From NCBI GenBank assembly GCA_014843695.1, contig CM026400.1:46874221-46938220 (forward strand): a DNA stretch of 64,000 nt, written 5' to 3'. The notes under the pieces are model-generated. The model did not search any database. It saw only the letters and a program-made list of their open reading frames with translations, and was not told the origin of the DNA. The DNA comes from Archivesica marissinica. Taxonomy: Eukaryota; Mollusca; Bivalvia; Venerida; Vesicomyidae. A program made the position numbers and the translations under genes. Positions 42,695 to 54,283 of this stretch are shown piece by piece (within the stretch, counting starts at the first letter, position 1; each line of letters begins with the position of its first letter).

Positions 42695-43612
42695 TATCAG
42701 ATTTGATTGATAGTTTAATAGACTATGACATTCATAAACAAGCACTGTAGACACATTTAGTGAATATAGACGACACTATAGAACTCGGACATATACAACC
42801 CCTTGCGCTGGTATTTTACACTGTCTGTATAGAGAATAATATCATACCCTGCAGATGTATATTAGTATAGCATTGTATGGGAGATATCTCTACAGAGAGA
42901 TTTGTTCTACGGGGAAGTCATTCGAATTTGGGAAAAGTCTATCTAGGAATGTTGTCAGTGCGGTCAGTAAAGTATCAACTGCCGTAGACGTCTACTGTCA
43001 ATTAAACACTACGCTGACCGCCCTGACCACAGTCGTTGATCAAGTTCTCCATATATCACAACTTCATGCTAGAGCAACGCTCTATATATCCAAATCTTTC
43101 AGTAAAGTAACCAATTCCGTAGACGTCTACTATAAATTGAAAACTTCGCTGACCGCCCTGATCACAGTCGTTGACAGATACAGACGTATGTATTGAATGA
43201 ATAGGCAATTAATATATGCAGACACAACTAATGAATGCATACATAGTTAATGAATACTGCCGAAACTAATACGTACACATGCAATTAATGACCGCGTATG
43301 CATCTGATGAATAAAGAGGCGATTGATGAATATACAGGCACGACATAAAAGTTGCCTGAGTATTGTGAAATATAGATAGCTGATGTGTTCATACATTATT
43401 TTGATTGCCAAATGGCGATAGTCAATTAATAAATACAGACGCAATTTGTGACTCATACGAGACATATATCACAGTGACACACAACACTTGCTATATGACA
43501 TTCGTCTGTGATCACTTGGTGGAATATATTTCAATCTTGCTCACAACTATCAACTGTCCTGGTGTTGATATATACTGTTGGATTATTCTAGTTTTAAAAA
43601 ATATCCATATTC

Positions 43613-43682
43613 TGCCGTGACCAGGATTAACCTGGGTTGTCGCGGCCACAACGCGAAGTACTAACCACTATACGATCACGGC
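43613..43682 (-). pseudogene. tRNA-His with 2-nt T-loop deletion
   Basis: 70 nt. Acceptor, D and anticodon arms match the intact copies, but GATTCGAACC is reduced to GATTAACC. The T-loop TTCGAAT becomes TTAAT and the B-box is destroyed, so transcription and folding should fail. It terminates a short (990-bp) unit. Confidence 0.85.
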
Positions 43683-44733
43683 TATCAGATTTGATTGATA
43701 GTTTATTAGACTATGACATTCATAAACAAGCAATGCAGAAACATTTAGTGAACATAGACGAAACTATAGAACTCGGACATATTCAACCCCTTGCCCTGGT
43801 ATTTTACACTGTCTGTATACAGAATAATATCATACCCTGCAGATGTATATTGATATAGCATTGTATGGAGATATCTCTACAGAGAGATTGTTCTACGGGG
43901 AAGTCATTCGAATTTGGAAAAGTCTATCTAGGAATGTTGTCAGTGCGGTCAGTAAAGTATCAACTGCCGTAGATGTCTACTGTCAATTAGACACTACGCT
44001 TACCTCCCTGGCCACAGTCGTTGATCAAGTTCTCCATATATCACAACTTCATGCTAGAGCAACCCTCTATATATCCAAAACTTTTGATCAACATCCAAAA
44101 AATCACTTTGAGTTATCTTTTCCTAAGAGAGACTGATAAACATATACATACAAACACATAAACATACGCAGCCAAAACAATTAACCCAGTTCCTACATCG
44201 GGATAATAAATTTACAAACGAAGTATTAACAACTGGTGAAGCATATCTAGGTATGGGCAGGGCTGTCAGTAAAGTAACCAATTCCGTAGACGTCTACTAT
44301 AAATTGGAAACTTCGCTGACCGCCCTGATCACAGTCGTTGACAGATGCAGACGTATGTATTGAATGAATAGGCAATTAATATATGCAGACACAACTAAAA
44401 CTATCTACATTCCACTATTTATACTAACCGAAAATGCACGAAATAATCGTGCATATAAACAAACACTTGATTACACAACATTACCCGAATTATTGTAAAC
44501 CTAGGATAAATATATATGTGTTCATTCATTATTTTGATTGCCACATGGCGATAGTCAATTAATAAATACAGACGCAATTTGTGACTGATACGAGACATAT
44601 ATCACAGTTGCTATATCACATTCTTTCTGTGATCACTTGGTGGAATATATTTCAATTTTGCGCACAACTATCAACTGTCCTGATGTTGATATATACTGTT
44701 GGATTATTCTAGTTTTAAAAAATATCCATATTC

Positions 44734-44805
44734 TGCCGTGACCAGGATTCGAACCTGGGTTGTCGCGGCCACAACGCGAAGTACTAACCACTATACGATC
44801 ACGGC
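44734..44805 (-). tRNA. tRNA-His(GTG)
   Basis: Intact 72-nt copy following the broken one. The downstream sequence on the minus strand has a T6 run (ATATTTTTTAAAAC), a strong Pol III terminator. Confidence 0.93.
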
Positions 44806-45862
44806 TATCAGATTTGATTGATAGTTTATAGACTATGACATTCATAAACAAGCAATGCAGAAACATTTAGTGAACATAGACGAAACTATAGAACTCGGAC
44901 ATATACAACCCCTTGCGCTGGTATTTTACACTGTCTGTATAGAGAATAATATCATACCCTGCAGATGTATATTGATATAGCATTGTATGGGATACCTCTA
45001 CAGAGAGATTTGTTCTACGGGGAAGTCATTCGAATTTGGGAAAAGTCTATCTAGGAATGTTGTCAGTGCGGTCAGTAAAGTATCAACTGCCGTAGACGTC
45101 TACTGTCAATTAGACACTACGCTGACCGCCCTGGCCACAGTCGTTGATCAAGTTCTCCATATATCACAACTTCATGCTAGAGCAACCCTCTATATATCCA
45201 AAACTTTTGATCAACATCCAAAAAATCACTTTGAGTTATCTTTTCCTAAGAGAGACTGATAAACATATACAGACAAACACATAAACATACGCAGCCAAAA
45301 CAATTAACCCAGTTCCTACATCGGGATAATAAATTTTCAAACGAAGTATTAACAACTGGTGAAGCATATCTAGGTATGGGCAGGGCTGTCAGTAAAGTAA
45401 CCAATTCCGTAGACGTCTACTATAAATTGGAAACTTCGCTGACCGCCCTGATCACAGTCGTTGACAGATGCAGACGTATGTATTGAATGAATAGGCAATT
45501 AATATATGCAGACACAACTAAAATGCAACTATCTCATTCCACTATTTATACTAACCGAAAATGCACGACATAATCGTGCATATAAACACAACACTTGAGT
45601 ACACAACATTACCCGAATTACTGTAAACCTAGGATAAATATATATGTGTTCATTCATTATTTTGATTGCCACATGGCGATAGTCAATTAATAAATACAGA
45701 CGTAATTTGTGACTGATACGAGACAAATATCACAGTTGCTATATCACATTCTTTCGGTGATCACTTGGGGGAATATATTTCAATTTTGCACACAACTATC
45801 AACTGTCCTGATGTTGATATATACTGTTGGATTATTCTAGTTTTTTAAAAATATCCATATTC

Positions 45863-45934
45863 TGCCGTGACCAGGATTCGAACCTGGGTTGTCGCGGCCA
45901 CAACGCGAAGTACTAACCACTATACGATCACGGC
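45863..45934 (-). tRNA. tRNA-His(GTG)
   Basis: Intact 72-nt copy, same arms and anticodon as the others, with ATTTTT downstream. Confidence 0.93.
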
Positions 45935-46851
45935 TATCAGATTTGATTGATAGTTTAATAGACTATGACATTCATAAACAAGCACTGTAGACACATTTAG
46001 TGAATATAGACGAAACTATAGAACTCGGACATATTCAACCCCTTGCGCTGGTATTTTACACTGTCTGTATAGAGAATAATATCATACCCTGCAGATGTAT
46101 ATTGATATAGCATTGTATGGGAGATATCTCTACAGAGAGATTTGTTCTACGGGGAAGTCATTCGAATTTGGGAAAAGTCTATCTAGGAATGTTGTCAGTG
46201 CGGTCAGTAAAGTATCAACTGCCGTAGATGTCAACTGTCAATTAGACACTAAGCTTACCGCCCTGACCACAGTCGTTGATCAAGTTCTCCATATATCACA
46301 ACTTCATGCTAGAGCAACGCTCTATATATCCAAAACTTTCAGTAAAGTAATCAATTCCGTAGACGTCTACTATAAATTGAAAACTTCGCTGACCGCCCTG
46401 ATCACAGTCGTTAACAGATGCAGACGTATGTATTGAATGAATAGGCAATTAATATATGCAGACACAACTAATGAATGCATCATAATTAATGAATACTGCC
46501 GAAACTAATGCGTACACATGCAATTAATGACTGCGTATGCATCTGATGAATAAAGAGGCGATTGATGAATATACAGGCACGACATAAAAGTTGCCTGAGT
46601 ATTGTGAAATATAGATAGCTGATGTGTTCATACATTATTTTGATTGCCAAATGGCGATAGTCAATTAATAAATACAGACGCAATTTGTGACTCATACGAG
46701 ACATATATCACAGTGACACACAACACTTGCTATATGACATTCGTCTGTGATCACTTGGTGGAATATATTTCAATCTTGCGCACAACTATCAACTGTCCTG
46801 GTCTTGATATATACTGTTGGATTATTCTAGTTTTAAAAAATATCCATATTA

Positions 46852-46923
46852 TGCCGTGACCAGGATTCGAACCTGGGTTGTCGCGGCCACAACGCGAAGT
46901 ACTAACCACTATACGATCACGGC
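46852..46923 (-). tRNA. tRNA-His(GTG)
   Basis: Intact 72-nt copy in a short (989-bp) unit. The base next to the discriminator differs (A instead of C on the plus strand) but lies outside the tRNA. Confidence 0.93.
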
Positions 46924-48009
46924 TATCAGATTTGATTGATAGTTTATTAGACTATGACATTCATAAACAAGCAATGCAGAAACATTTAATGAACATAGAC
47001 GAAACTATAGAACTCGGACATATTCAACCCCTTGCCCTGGTATTTTACACTGTCTGTATACAGAATAATATCATACCCTGCAGATGTATATTGATATAGC
47101 ATTGTATGGAAGATATCTCTACAGAGAGAGTTGTTCTACGGGGAAGTCATTCGAATATTGGAAAAGTCTATCTAGGAATGTTGTCAGTGCGGTCAGTAAA
47201 GTATCAACTGCCGTAGATGTCAACTGTCAATTAGACACTAAGCTTACCTCCCTGACCACAGTCGTTGATCAAGTTCTCCATATATCACAACTTCATGCTA
47301 GAGCAACGCGCTATATATCCAAATCCTTTAAACAACATCCAAAAAATCATTTTGAGTTATCTTTTCCTAAGCGAGACAGATATACACATACATACAAACA
47401 CATACACATACAGTTCCTACATCGGGATAACAAAATATACAAACGAAATATTAACAACTGGTGAAGCATATCTAGGCATGGTCAGGGCTGTCAGTAAAGT
47501 AATCAATTCCGTAGACGTCTACTATAAATTGAAAACTTCGTTGACCGCCCTGATCACAGTCGTTAACAGATGCAGACGTATGTATTGAATGAATAGGCAA
47601 TTAATATATGCAGACACAACTAATGAATGCATACGTAATTAATGAATACTGCCGAAACTAATGCGTACACATGCAATTAATGACTGCGTATGCATCTGAT
47701 GAATAAAGAGGCGATTGATGAATATACAGGGACGACATAAAAGTTGCCTGAGGGTTGTGAAATATAGATAGCTGATGTGTTTATTCATTGTTTTGATTGC
47801 CACATGGCGATATTCAATAAAATAAATATAGACCCAATTTGTGACTGATAGGAGACATATCTCACAATGACACACAACAGTTGCTATATCACATTCTTTC
47901 CGTGATCACTTGATGGAATATATTTCAATATTGCTCACAACTATCAACTGTCCAACAGTGTTGATTATACTGTTGGATTATTCTAGTTTTAAAAAATATA
48001 TCCATATTC

Positions 48010-48081
48010 TGCCGTGACAAGGATTAGAACCCGGGCTGTCGCCGCCACAACACGAAGTCCTAACCACTATACGATCACGGC
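48010..48081 (-). pseudogene. tRNA-His diverged copy
   Basis: 72 nt and GTG anticodon retained, but the T-loop reads TTCTAAT, the anticodon stem has unpaired positions (TTCGTG against GGCGA) and several other changes occur. The B-box purine is lost (GGTTCTAATCC), so Pol III expression is doubtful. Confidence 0.75.
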
Positions 48082-49006
48082 TATCATATTTGATTGATAT
48101 TTTATTATACTATGACATTCATAAACAAGCAATGCAGAAACATTTAGTGAACAAAGACGAAACTATAGAACTCGGAGATATACAACCCATTGCGTTGGTA
48201 TTTTACACTGTCTGTATACAGATTAATATCATACCCTGCAGATGTATATTGATATAGCATTGTATGGGAGATATCTCTACAGAGAGAATTTTTCTACGGG
48301 GAAGTTATTCAAATGTGGGTAACTGAGGGTGGTGAAATATAGATAGCTGATGTGTTCATACATTATTTTGATTGCCAAATGGCGATAGTCAATTAATAAA
48401 TACAGACGCAATTTGTGACTTATAGGAGATATATATCACAGTGATACACAAAAGTTGCTATATCACATTCTTTCCGTGATCACTTGGTGGTATATATTTC
48501 AATGTTGCGCACAAATATCAACTGTCCTGATGTTGATATATACTGTTGGATTATTCTAGTTTTAAAAAATATCCAGACGTATGTATTGAATGAATAGGCA
48601 ATTAATATATGCAGACACAACTAATGAATGCATACGTAATTAATGAATACTGCCGAAACTAATGCGTACACATGCAATTAATGACTGCGTATGCATCTGG
48701 TGAATAAAGAGGCGATTGATGAATATACAGGCACGACATAAAAGTTGCCTGAGGGTTGTGAAATATAGATAGCTGAAGTATTCATTCATTATTTTGATTG
48801 CCACATGGCGATAGTCAATTAATAAATACAGACGCAATTTGTGACTGATAGGAGACATATATCACTGTGACACACAACAGTTGCTATATCACATTCTTTC
48901 GGTGATCACTTGGTGGAATATATTTCAATCTTGCGCACAACTATCAACTGTCCTGATGTTGATATATAAGGTTGGATTATTCTAGTTTTAAAACATACCC
49001 ATATTC

Positions 49007-49078
49007 TGCCGTGACCTGGATTCGAACCTGGGTTGTCGCGGCCACAACGCGAAGTATTAACCATTATACGATCACGAC
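49007..49078 (-). pseudogene. tRNA-His copy with stem mismatches
   Basis: 72 nt, GTG anticodon and B-box GGTTCGAATCC kept. The acceptor has a G-U pair (GTCGTGA), the T-stem has an A-A mismatch (CCAGG against CCAGG) and the D-arm carries two changes (ATAATGGTTAATAC). It could still be transcribed; called likely pseudogene. Confidence 0.6.
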
Positions 49079-49439
49079 TATCAGATTTGATTGATAGTTT
49101 ATTAGACTATGAAATGCATAAACAAGTAATGCAGAAACATTTAGTGAACATAGATGAAACTATAGAACTCGGCGATATACAACCCATTGCGCTGGTATTT
49201 TACACTGTCTGTATACAGAATAATATCATACCCTGCAGATGTATATTGACATAGCATTGTATGAGAGATATCTCTACAGAGAGAGTTGTTCTACGAGGAA
49301 GTCATTCGAATTTGGGAAAAGTCTATCTAGGAATGTTGTCAGTGCGGTCGATAAAGTATCCACTCCCGTAGACGTCTACTGTCTGTCAATTAGACATTAT
49401 GCTGACCGCCCTGACCACAGTCGTTGATCAAGTTCTCCA

Positions 49440-50065
49440 TGTCTTAACACCACCACTCACAAAATACAACACAGCAACTGTTGCCGGGGCTAGGTATAGC
49501 ATTTATTGCGAGGATGGGCCCAATACAGCATTTACATACATGTATATCTTATAATTCTGTTTCACACATAATGTGACATATGTACGCTAAATGACCATTA
49601 CATATCCATCATGAAAACAGCAAAGCCGCAAACGAAAAACCCATTAGCAAACGTGTACCGTAGCAATGCTTTAAACTGTTTCTCTGGATATAAGATGACG
49701 GGATATTTCCATCTTATGGTACCCTGTATGTCCCTACTTACTCAAAAACATAAAATGTATATAATACATACATTGTGGATATGCATCTATGATCTGACAT
49801 ATCAAGAACTGGTATTGAAAATGTTTATGTCATATAAGCAAACTATTATCCGGAATTTCAGTATAAAAATGTGAATTTGAATATTAAATATCGAATAGCG
49901 ATCGCGTTACCCTAGCGTAGAAGTTATTACCACACAGAATCACCCTATAAATACCTGTATGAACATATTTCTGCACGAAATACTCGACTAATCCGCCGTG
50001 TATTTTGTGTTCACAGGCCGTGTTAAGACATTCTCAGCTATAGGTTGTAACGCAGAGAACTTACA
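49440..50065. other. Insertion inside last array unit
   Basis: Unrelated sequence breaks the unit between TTGATCAAGTTCTCCATGTC (49440) and ATCACAACTTCATGCTAGAG (50069), which are adjacent in other units. No RT, tRNA head or terminal repeats recognised. An 87-codon ORF (49611-49874) has no motif. Identity unknown. Confidence 0.55.
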
Positions 50066-50810
50066 AATATCACAACTTCATGCTAGAGCAACGCTCTATA
50101 TATCCAAACCTTTTAATCAACATCCAAAATATCATTTTGAGTTATCTTTTCTTAAGAGAGACAGACAAACACATACAGACAAACACATACACATACGCAG
50201 CCAAAACAATTAACCCAGTTCCTACATCGGGATGAAAAAATATACAAACGAAGTATTAACAACTAGTGAAGCATATCTAGGCATGGTCAGGGCTGTCAGT
50301 AAAGTAACCAATTCCGTAGACGTCTATTATAAATTGAAAACTTCGCTGACCGCCCTGCTCACAGTCGTTGACAGATGCAGACGTATGTATTGAATGAATA
50401 GGCAATTAATATATGCAGACACAACTAATGAATGCATACGTAGTTAATGAATACTGCCGAAACTAATGCGTACACATGCAATTAATGACTGCGTATGCAT
50501 CTGGTGAATAAAGAGGCGATTGATGAATATACAGGCACGACATAAAAGTTGCCGGAGGGTTGTGAAATATAGATAGCTGATGTGCTCATTCATTATTTTG
50601 ATTGCCATAATGCGATAGTCAATTAATAAATACAGACGCAATTTGTGACTGATAGGAGACATATATCACAGTGACACACAACAGTTGCTATCACATTCTT
50701 TCCGTGATCACTTGGTGGAATATATTTCAATTTTGCGCACATCTATCAACTGTCCTGATGTTGATATATACTGTTGGATTATTCTAGTTTTTAAAAAAAT
50801 ATCCATATTC

Positions 50811-50883
50811 TGCCGTGACCAGGATTATCGCGGCCACAACGTAGCTATTGTAACTATAGTACTAACCACTATACGATCACGGC
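50811..50883 (-). pseudogene. tRNA-His rearranged copy, right array edge
   Basis: The acceptor strands (TGCCGTGACC and GATCACGGC on the plus strand) remain, but the T-arm half is deleted (AGGATTATCGCGG). An 18-bp AT-rich insertion (TAGCTATTGTAACTATAG) interrupts the anticodon/D side. The CTGT tract begins immediately after its last base. Confidence 0.8.
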
Positions 50884-50901
50884 TGTCTGTCTGTCTGTCT
50901 G

Positions 50902-50996
<95 letters not shown>

Positions 50997-51013
50997 TGTC
51001 TGTCTGTCTGTCG
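50883..51013. repeat. (CTGT)n microsatellite
   Basis: About 32 copies of CTGT with two small interruptions, joining the last tRNA-His relic to a LINE 3' end. On the minus strand it is a (GACA)n tail following the LINE end. Confidence 0.95.
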
Positions 51014-51165
51014 AACCCCTCGCGGCGATGTAGACATGTTGTGCGTCAAAATCCGCAAAGAAGTTAAAAGTATGAATAGTTAAAAGTATTGAACAATATG
51101 TTGGGTTAAGAATTTAAAAGCAGCTTCGCAGAACAACCAGGGGCTGGCATTATCAATGCATATCG
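51011..51165 (-). mobile_element. LINE 3' end, 5'-truncated
   Basis: TCGAACCCCTCGCGGCGATG, TAGACATGTTGTGCGTCAAA, CCGCAAAGAAGTTAAAAGTA and CAGCTTCGCAGAACAACCAG match the 3' UTR of the LINE at 34151-34305. The copy contains only the last 155 bases and ends in the (GACA)n tract. Confidence 0.75.
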
Positions 51166-52384
51166 TCTGCATATATGTTAAATAATTATTTAAAAATACA
51201 CATGCCACATCCAAATGTGATTATATTTTCATCGTCATTATACATGGTGGACAAGTCCTGCTACACGAGGAACCGCATGCCATTTTCGTGAATTTAATAC
51301 ATGCTTATCTCCCTTATCTTAACGACACCATTTGCACAATATTAGGTATTGTTTATTTGTTACACGATTTTATATTTTTGGATCTCGATAATATTGTGTG
51401 TATGTATGTTTCATTAATGTCAAACCCCTTGTGGAGACTTAGATATTTATCCTATACAGGATTAATCGACCTAAGCGGTTAAACAGTACAAAGCAATGTG
51501 GGTGATGGCACCACGTGACGTGTAGTTTAATCATATTTCATTGCAAATCAATAGTAATGTCATAGGTACAAATCTATACAATACATAGCATGAAATGTTT
51601 TGGGTGACAAGTTTTTACACCACGTACGTGCCAAGATCAAGTATCGAACCCGGGTGTTATTTTCAGAAATGAAATATATGTAAAATCTTTTTATCAAACA
51701 AGCGATCCGAATAATTTGTCAGACACGCATTCCGATCACGCCTTAATCACTAAGTATGAATCCTGAGAATACAGCGTGAGTTTATGGACTGGGTGGGTGA
51801 TACTTTTCACAGTACGAGTGCCGACATTTGGATCAAGTGAACTACATTGTAAATGATTTTCAAGAGCCAATAACAGTTACACTGATCAGTTTCATAGTTC
51901 ACTACTTGCTGAGCTACTCTCCGCATTCTGAGTGTGTTACCAGGCATGTAGCTTGGCTTGTATGTATGTATGTATGTTCCTTTAATGTCAAACCTCTCGC
52001 GGGGAATTAGACATGTTTTCCTGGGCAGGCTTAGCCGACCTAAGCGATTAACCAGTACTAAGCAATGTGTGTGAGGTGCCTAGCTCAATGACACTACATA
52101 CGTGGCCTGACCGAGTATCGACCCCGGGACCGTTCGATTCCAAATCCGAAAAAACTCGACCACGGATGCACGTGCAAAAGATTAATTTTGATAGGAATAA
52201 ATAAATGCAAAAAAACTGCAATAAAAACTGGATCATAACACTGACATTGGCCTTTCACATCAAAGCAGACATGCACGAAATGCCAACATATATTAATTGT
52301 AGCTGATGTTCATAGTACGCATATTGAGCATGGATCTATCATTTGGCGAACGCTGACCCGAGAACAAAGTACACTTCACATGAA
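51166..52384. mobile_element. SINE family C copies and spacer
   Basis: Minus-orientation copy at about 51960-52175: a class II tRNA-like start (CCGTGGTCGAG), a B-box-like GGTCGATACTCGG, the body TTAGTACTGGTTAATCGCTT and GCCTGCCCAGG, and the 3' end CCCCGCGAGAGGTTTGACAT plus a (CATA)n tail. A second, more decayed copy lies at about 51400-51660. The 3' end is that of the 34-kb LINE, while the body words match SINE family B. Confidence 0.55.
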
Positions 52385-52439
52385 ATACAGGTATTTAGCA
52401 TAAGTGACAGGTACATAGCATAGGAGACAGGTACTAGCA

Positions 52440-52671
52440 TAGTTTATACAAATTTATTTTAGATCGATTGTGAAACAAGTTCCTATAACTTATATTAATC
52501 ACTCTCGATACCTCATTCCTGATGAAATTCATCGCCACAAGGGAGAGAGAAGAGGCAACGTGGAAATTAAATGCCTTGCCTAAGAGCACAATCGTAATGG
52601 CTTCAGCGGGGCTCGAACTACGGACCTGAAGCGAACGCGCATCCACTGTGCCATCATGACTTCCACAAGCA
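52440..52671 (-). mobile_element. SINE family D within minisatellite, copy 1
   Basis: Minus-orientation, nearly full copy: head at about 52671-52600 (AGTCATGATGGCACAGTGGA on the minus strand), body and the end TTATACAAATTTATTTTAGA. Flanked by GGTACTAGCATAG and ACAAGCATACTAGCATAGGA. Confidence 0.85.
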
Positions 52672-53038
52672 TACTAGCATAGGAGACAGGTATATAACAT
52701 ATGAGACAGGTACACAACATAGGAGACAGGTACATAGCATAGGAGACAGGTACATAGCATAGGAGACAGGTACACAGCATAGGAGACAAGTACCTAGCAT
52801 AGGAGACAGGCACCTAGCATAGGAGACAGGTACACAGCATAGGAGACAGGCACCTAGCATAGGAGACAGGTACATAGCATAGGAGACAGGTACATAGCAT
52901 AGGAGACAGGTACTTAGCATAGGAGACAGGTACATAGCATAGGAGACAGGCACCTAGCATAGGAGACAGGTACATAGCATAGATGACAGGTACACAGCAT
53001 AGGGGACAGGTACATAGCATAGGAGACAGGTACTAGCA

Positions 53039-53275
53039 TAGTTTATACAAATTTATTTTAGATCAATTGTGAAACAAGTTCCTATAACTTATATTAATCA
53101 CTCACGATACCTCATTCCTGATGAAATTCATCGCCACAAGGGAGAGAGAAGAGGCAACGTGGAAATTAAATGCCTTGCCTAAGGGCACAATCGTAACGGC
53201 TCCAGCGGAGCTCGAACTACGGACCTTTCGTACCTGAAGCGAACGCGCATCCACTGCGCCATCACGACTTCCACA
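53039..53275 (-). mobile_element. SINE family D within minisatellite, copy 2
   Basis: Same element with the same left and right junctions as copy 1, 599 bp away. The shared junctions show that SINE and flanks were duplicated together rather than inserted twice. Confidence 0.85.
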
Positions 53276-54046
53276 AGCATACTAGCATAGGAGACAGGTA
53301 TATAACATATGAGACAGGTACACAACATAGGAGACAGGTACATAGCAGAGGAGACAGGTACATAGCATAGGAGACAGGTACACAGCATGGGAGACAAGTA
53401 CCTAGCATAGGAGACAGGCACCTAGCATAGGAGACAGGTACACAGCATAGGAGACAGGCACCTAGCATAGGAGACAGGTACTTAGCATAGGGGACAGGTA
53501 CACAGCATAGAAGACAGGCACCTAGCATAGGAGACAGGTACATAGCATAGGAGACAGGTACATAGCATAGGAGACAGGTGCATAGCATAGGAGACAGGTA
53601 CTTAGCATAGGAGACAGATACATAGCATAGGAGACAGGTACATAGCATAGGAGACAGGTACACAGCATAGGAGACAAGTACCTAGCATAGGAGACAGGCA
53701 CCTAGCATAGGAGACAGGTACACAGCATAGGAGACAGGCACCTAGCATAGGAGACAGGTACATAGCATAGGAGACAGGTACATATCATAGGAGGCAGGTA
53801 CTTAGCATAGGAGACAGGTACTTAGCATAGGAGACAGGTACATATCATAGGAGACAGGCACTCATCATAGGAGACAGGTACATAGCATAGGAGACAGGTA
53901 CTTAGCATAGGAGACAGGTACTTAGCATAGACGACAGGTACATATCATAGGAGACAGGCACCTAGCATAGGAGACAGGTACATAGCATAGATGACAGGTA
54001 CACAGCATAGGGGACAGGTACATAGCATAGGAGGCAGGTACTAGCA

Positions 54047-54283
54047 TAGTTTATACAAATTTATTTTAGATCGATTGTGAAACAAGTTCCTATAACTTAT
54101 ATTAATCACTCTCGATACCTCATTCCTGATGAAATTCATCGCCACAAGGGAGAGAGAAGAGGCAACTTGGAAATTAAATGCCTTGCCTAAGGGCACAATC
54201 GTAACGGCTCCAGTGGGGCTCGAACTACGGACCTTTCGCACCTGAAGCGAACGCGCATCCACTGCGCCATCACGACTTCCACA
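54047..54283 (-). mobile_element. SINE family D within minisatellite, copy 3
   Basis: Third copy with the same junction words (GGTACTAGCATAGTTTATAC, CTTCCACAAGCATACTAGCA). The minisatellite between copies 2 and 3 is longer than that between 1 and 2. Confidence 0.85.

Larger units (their letters stand above)
37690..50883. repeat. Tandem array of about 1.0-1.13-kb tRNA-His units
   Basis: About eleven units; spacing between successive tRNA copies from 39233 is 1128, 1128, 1134, 990, 1121, 1129, 989, 1158, 997 and 1804 bp. Long units contain two copies of an 80-bp structured subrepeat around GTAGACGTCTAC; short units have lost the segment between them. The central units are nearly identical, the outer ones are diverged, and the last holds an insertion (about 49440-50065). 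A 98-codon plus-strand ORF recurs because units are alike; it lacks any protein signature. Confidence 0.9.

Noticed and set aside
38337..47464. Recurrent 98-codon ORF (MYIDIALYGRYLYRE...) in the tRNA array
   Set aside because: It recurs only because the units are near-identical. Frame breaks appear in diverged units, no domain is seen, and it includes the structured subrepeat.
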